Source: Methylorubrum rhodinum (GTDB lineage Bacteria; Pseudomonadota; Alphaproteobacteria; Rhizobiales; Beijerinckiaceae). Taken from it: a stretch of 64,000 bases of DNA. How positions within the stretch are numbered: the first letter of the stretch is position 1; every line of letters starts with the position of its first letter. The notes beneath the pieces were generated by a model. That model had not been told where the DNA came from. It worked only from the letters and a program-made list of their open reading frames with translations, and did not search any database. The DNA is taken from NCBI RefSeq assembly GCF_014199935.1, contig NZ_JACHOP010000002.1:1-64000 (forward strand). Direction: 5' to 3'. Positions 62,600 through 64,000 of this stretch are shown one piece after another. Made by a program: the position numbers and the translations under genes.

Positions 62600-64000
62600 A
62601 TGCCCCCCTCCCCGTTCATGCCGACCGACACGATCTTCGCCCCCGCCACCGGCTTCGGCCGCGCGGCGGTGAGCGTGGTGCGGATCAGCGGCCCGGCGGC
62701 CGGCGCGGCGCTCGATGCCTTGGCCGGGCAGCGCCCGGCGCCGCGGCGGCTGTCCCTGCGCCGCCTGCGCGATCCCGCCTCCGGCACCCTGCTCGATCAG
62801 GCCCTCGTGGCGTGGCTCCCCGGCCCCGGCACCGCCACCGGCGAGGACATGGCCGAGTTGCACCTGCACGGTGGTACGGCGGTGCGGGCTGCGGTGCTGC
62901 GGGCGCTCGGCGCGCTGCCCGGCTGCCGCCCGGCGGAGGCCGGCGCCTTCACCCGCCGCGCCTTCCTCGAGGGTCGACTCGACCTCACCGAAGCCGAAGG
63001 CATCGCCGACCTGATCGACGCCGAGACCGAGGCGCAGCGACTTCAGGCCCTGCGCCAGCTCGACGGCGCCCTCGGCCGGCAGGTCGCGGACTGGCGCGAC
63101 ACGGCCATCGATCTCCTCGCCTCGGCGGAAGCCGCCCTCGACTTCGCCGACGAGGGCGACGTGGACGAGTCCGGCCTCGACGCGGCGCTCGCCGGCCGCG
63201 CCGCTCTCCTCGCGCAGGAGATCCGAAGGACGCTCGCGGACGGGCGCCGCGGCGAGCGCCTGCGCGAGGGCTTCTGCGTGGTCCTGGCCGGCCCGCCGAA
63301 CGCCGGCAAATCGACCCTGCTCAACGCGCTCGCCGGCCGCGACGCCGCGATCGTCTCCGACATCCCCGGCACCACCCGCGACGCCATCGAGGTGCGCTGC
63401 GACCTCGGCGGCCTTCCCGTCTTGCTGGTGGACACCGCCGGCCTGCGCGAGACCGCCGACCCGGTGGAGGCCGAAGGCGTCGCCCGCACGCGCCGCCGCA
63501 TCGAGACCGCCGACCTCGTGCTGGGTCTCATCCCGATCGACGCGCCCGAGCCGGACGGGGAAGGCAGTCCGGCCACCTTGCGGGTTCGCACCAAGGCCGA
63601 TCTGGCGCAGCCTTCCGCGGGAGAACCAGATCCGGGCGAAGCGCGCATTCCCCTCCCCCTTGCGGGAAGGGGGAGGGGTGGGGGTGGTGCAGAAGGCACC
63701 GGGGCCATTCCTCCTGCCTCCTGCCCGCAAGGCGAAGGAGAGCGCCTCGTCCTTCCTCCCGGAGCGGCACCCAAGACGCTGGCGATCTCCGCCCGCACCG
63801 GCGTCGGTCTCGACGCCCTGCTCGATGCGATCCAAGGCGCCGCCGAGGCCTCGCTCGGCGGCGACGCCCTCGTCACCCGCGAGCGCCACCGCGACGCCCT
63901 TACCCGCGCCGTCCTTCATCTCGACCGCGTGGCCGGCGCGACCGCCGATCACCCGCCCGAACTGACCGCCGAAGACCTTCGCCTCGCCGTCCGGGCGCTC
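62600..64000 (+). CDS. mnmE: tRNA modification GTPase MnmE, 3' end beyond window
   Basis: 467 residues visible, open to the last base. With MnmG it makes the 5-carboxymethylaminomethyl group on U34 of tRNA. N-terminal folate-binding domain (DTIFAPATGFGRAAVSVVRI, AEAGAFTRRAFLEGRLDLTE), then helical and G domains: G1 GPPNAGKSTLLNAL, G2 GTTRDAIEVR, G3 LLVDTAGLRETADP, G4 RTKADL (residues 330-335), G5 ISARTG (396-401). The spacing from G4 lysine (332) to G5 serine (397) is 65, versus about 22 in E. coli, because a palindromic repeat is inserted. ATG 62600 or 62618 may be the start. The catalytic C-terminal CxGK is off the window. Confidence 0.95.
   Translation, partial: MPPSPFMPTDTIFAPATGFGRAAVSVVRISGPAAGAALDALAGQRPAPRRLSLRRLRDPASGTLLDQALVAWLPGPGTATGEDMAELHLHGGTAVRAAVLRALGALPGCRPAEAGAFTRRAFLEGRLDLTEAEGIADLIDAETEAQRLQALRQLDGALGRQVADWRDTAIDLLASAEAALDFADEGDVDESGLDAALAGRAALLAQEIRRTLADGRRGERLREGFCVVLAGPPNAGKSTLLNALAGRDAAIVSDIPGTTRDAIEVRCDLGGLPVLLVDTAGLRETADPVEAEGVARTRRRIETADLVLGLIPIDAPEPDGEGSPATLRVRTKADLAQPSAGEPDPGEARIPLPLAGRGRGGGGAEGTGAIPPASCPQGEGERLVLPPGAAPKTLAISARTGVGLDALLDAIQGAAEASLGGDALVTRERHRDALTRAVLHLDRVAGATADHPPELTAEDLRLAVRAL
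63648..63741. repeat. Family B palindromic repeat inserted in frame in mnmE
   Basis: TCCCCTCCCCCTTGCGGG and the next 34 bases match the left half of the repeat at 57617-57668 at about 46 of 52 positions. A degraded right arm (CTGCCCGCAAGGCGAAGGAG) follows. It is read as IPLPLAGRGRGGGG and onward, a glycine/arginine/proline-rich loop between the G4 and G5 motifs of the G domain. The frame is preserved on both sides. Confidence 0.85.

Overview
The window looks like a chromosomal segment of a Methylobacterium/Methylorubrum-type alphaproteobacterium. It is very GC-rich throughout, genes are densely packed, and many start with GTG or TTG. The TCA block runs mdh-sucC-sucD-sucA-sucB-lpd, and single-domain and hybrid signalling proteins are abundant. 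This assignment is inferred from gene content; no rRNA or other marker gene is present. I saw no tRNA, rRNA or CRISPR array.

Layout. 1-2100 is an accessory stretch: a glycosyltransferase cut by the window edge, an FkbM methyltransferase and a decayed fragment. dusA (2106-3128) converges on a leftward set that would be read as BLUF blue-light sensor, single receiver domain, then GGDEF/EAL cyclic-di-GMP enzyme (6712 to 3211). The flagellar hook genes flgE-flgK-flgL (6947-12103) diverge from this set. Next come a periplasmic molybdenum/iron-sulfur oxidoreductase pair (12236-14916), a membrane histidine kinase, and a block of four glycosyltransferases (16781-21018), three of them in one tightly coupled operon. 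An isolated vanadium-dependent haloperoxidase with atypical composition follows (21434-23263), then a lone receiver, bioA and an RTX calcium-repeat protein.

27366-32230 is the glycine cleavage operon gcvT-gcvH-gcvP. It is headed by a recognisable tandem glycine riboswitch and closed by an intrinsic terminator. 32315-40108 holds a small secreted protein, the ycjX/ycjF-type pair, a large GAF/PAS hybrid kinase and an O-antigen ligase-like protein. 40424-44066 has small secreted and membrane peptides, a glycosyltransferase, palindromic repeats, an IS66 end remnant and a LOV-type hybrid histidine kinase, the second blue-light receptor of the window. 44347-54562 is the 2-oxoglutarate dehydrogenase/succinyl-CoA synthetase/malate dehydrogenase block, with three small proteins interleaved (between sucC and sucD, sucA and sucB, and sucB and lpd). 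The right end carries a TetR regulator, a fused shikimate kinase/3-dehydroquinate synthase, yggS, leuS, a glycosyltransferase and the 5' part of mnmE.

The signals most worth following are four. First, the BLUF-receiver-GGDEF/EAL set next to the hook operon, a plausible split light-to-motility module resembling cyanobacterial PixD/PixE. Second, a palindromic intergenic repeat that sits in frame inside the mnmE G domain. Third, a haloperoxidase with an Ala-Gly-His vanadate motif and a fresh 24-bp tandem repeat. Fourth, undescribed small membrane proteins embedded in the TCA operon. Several families of long palindromic repeats lie mostly between genes, often at convergent junctions.
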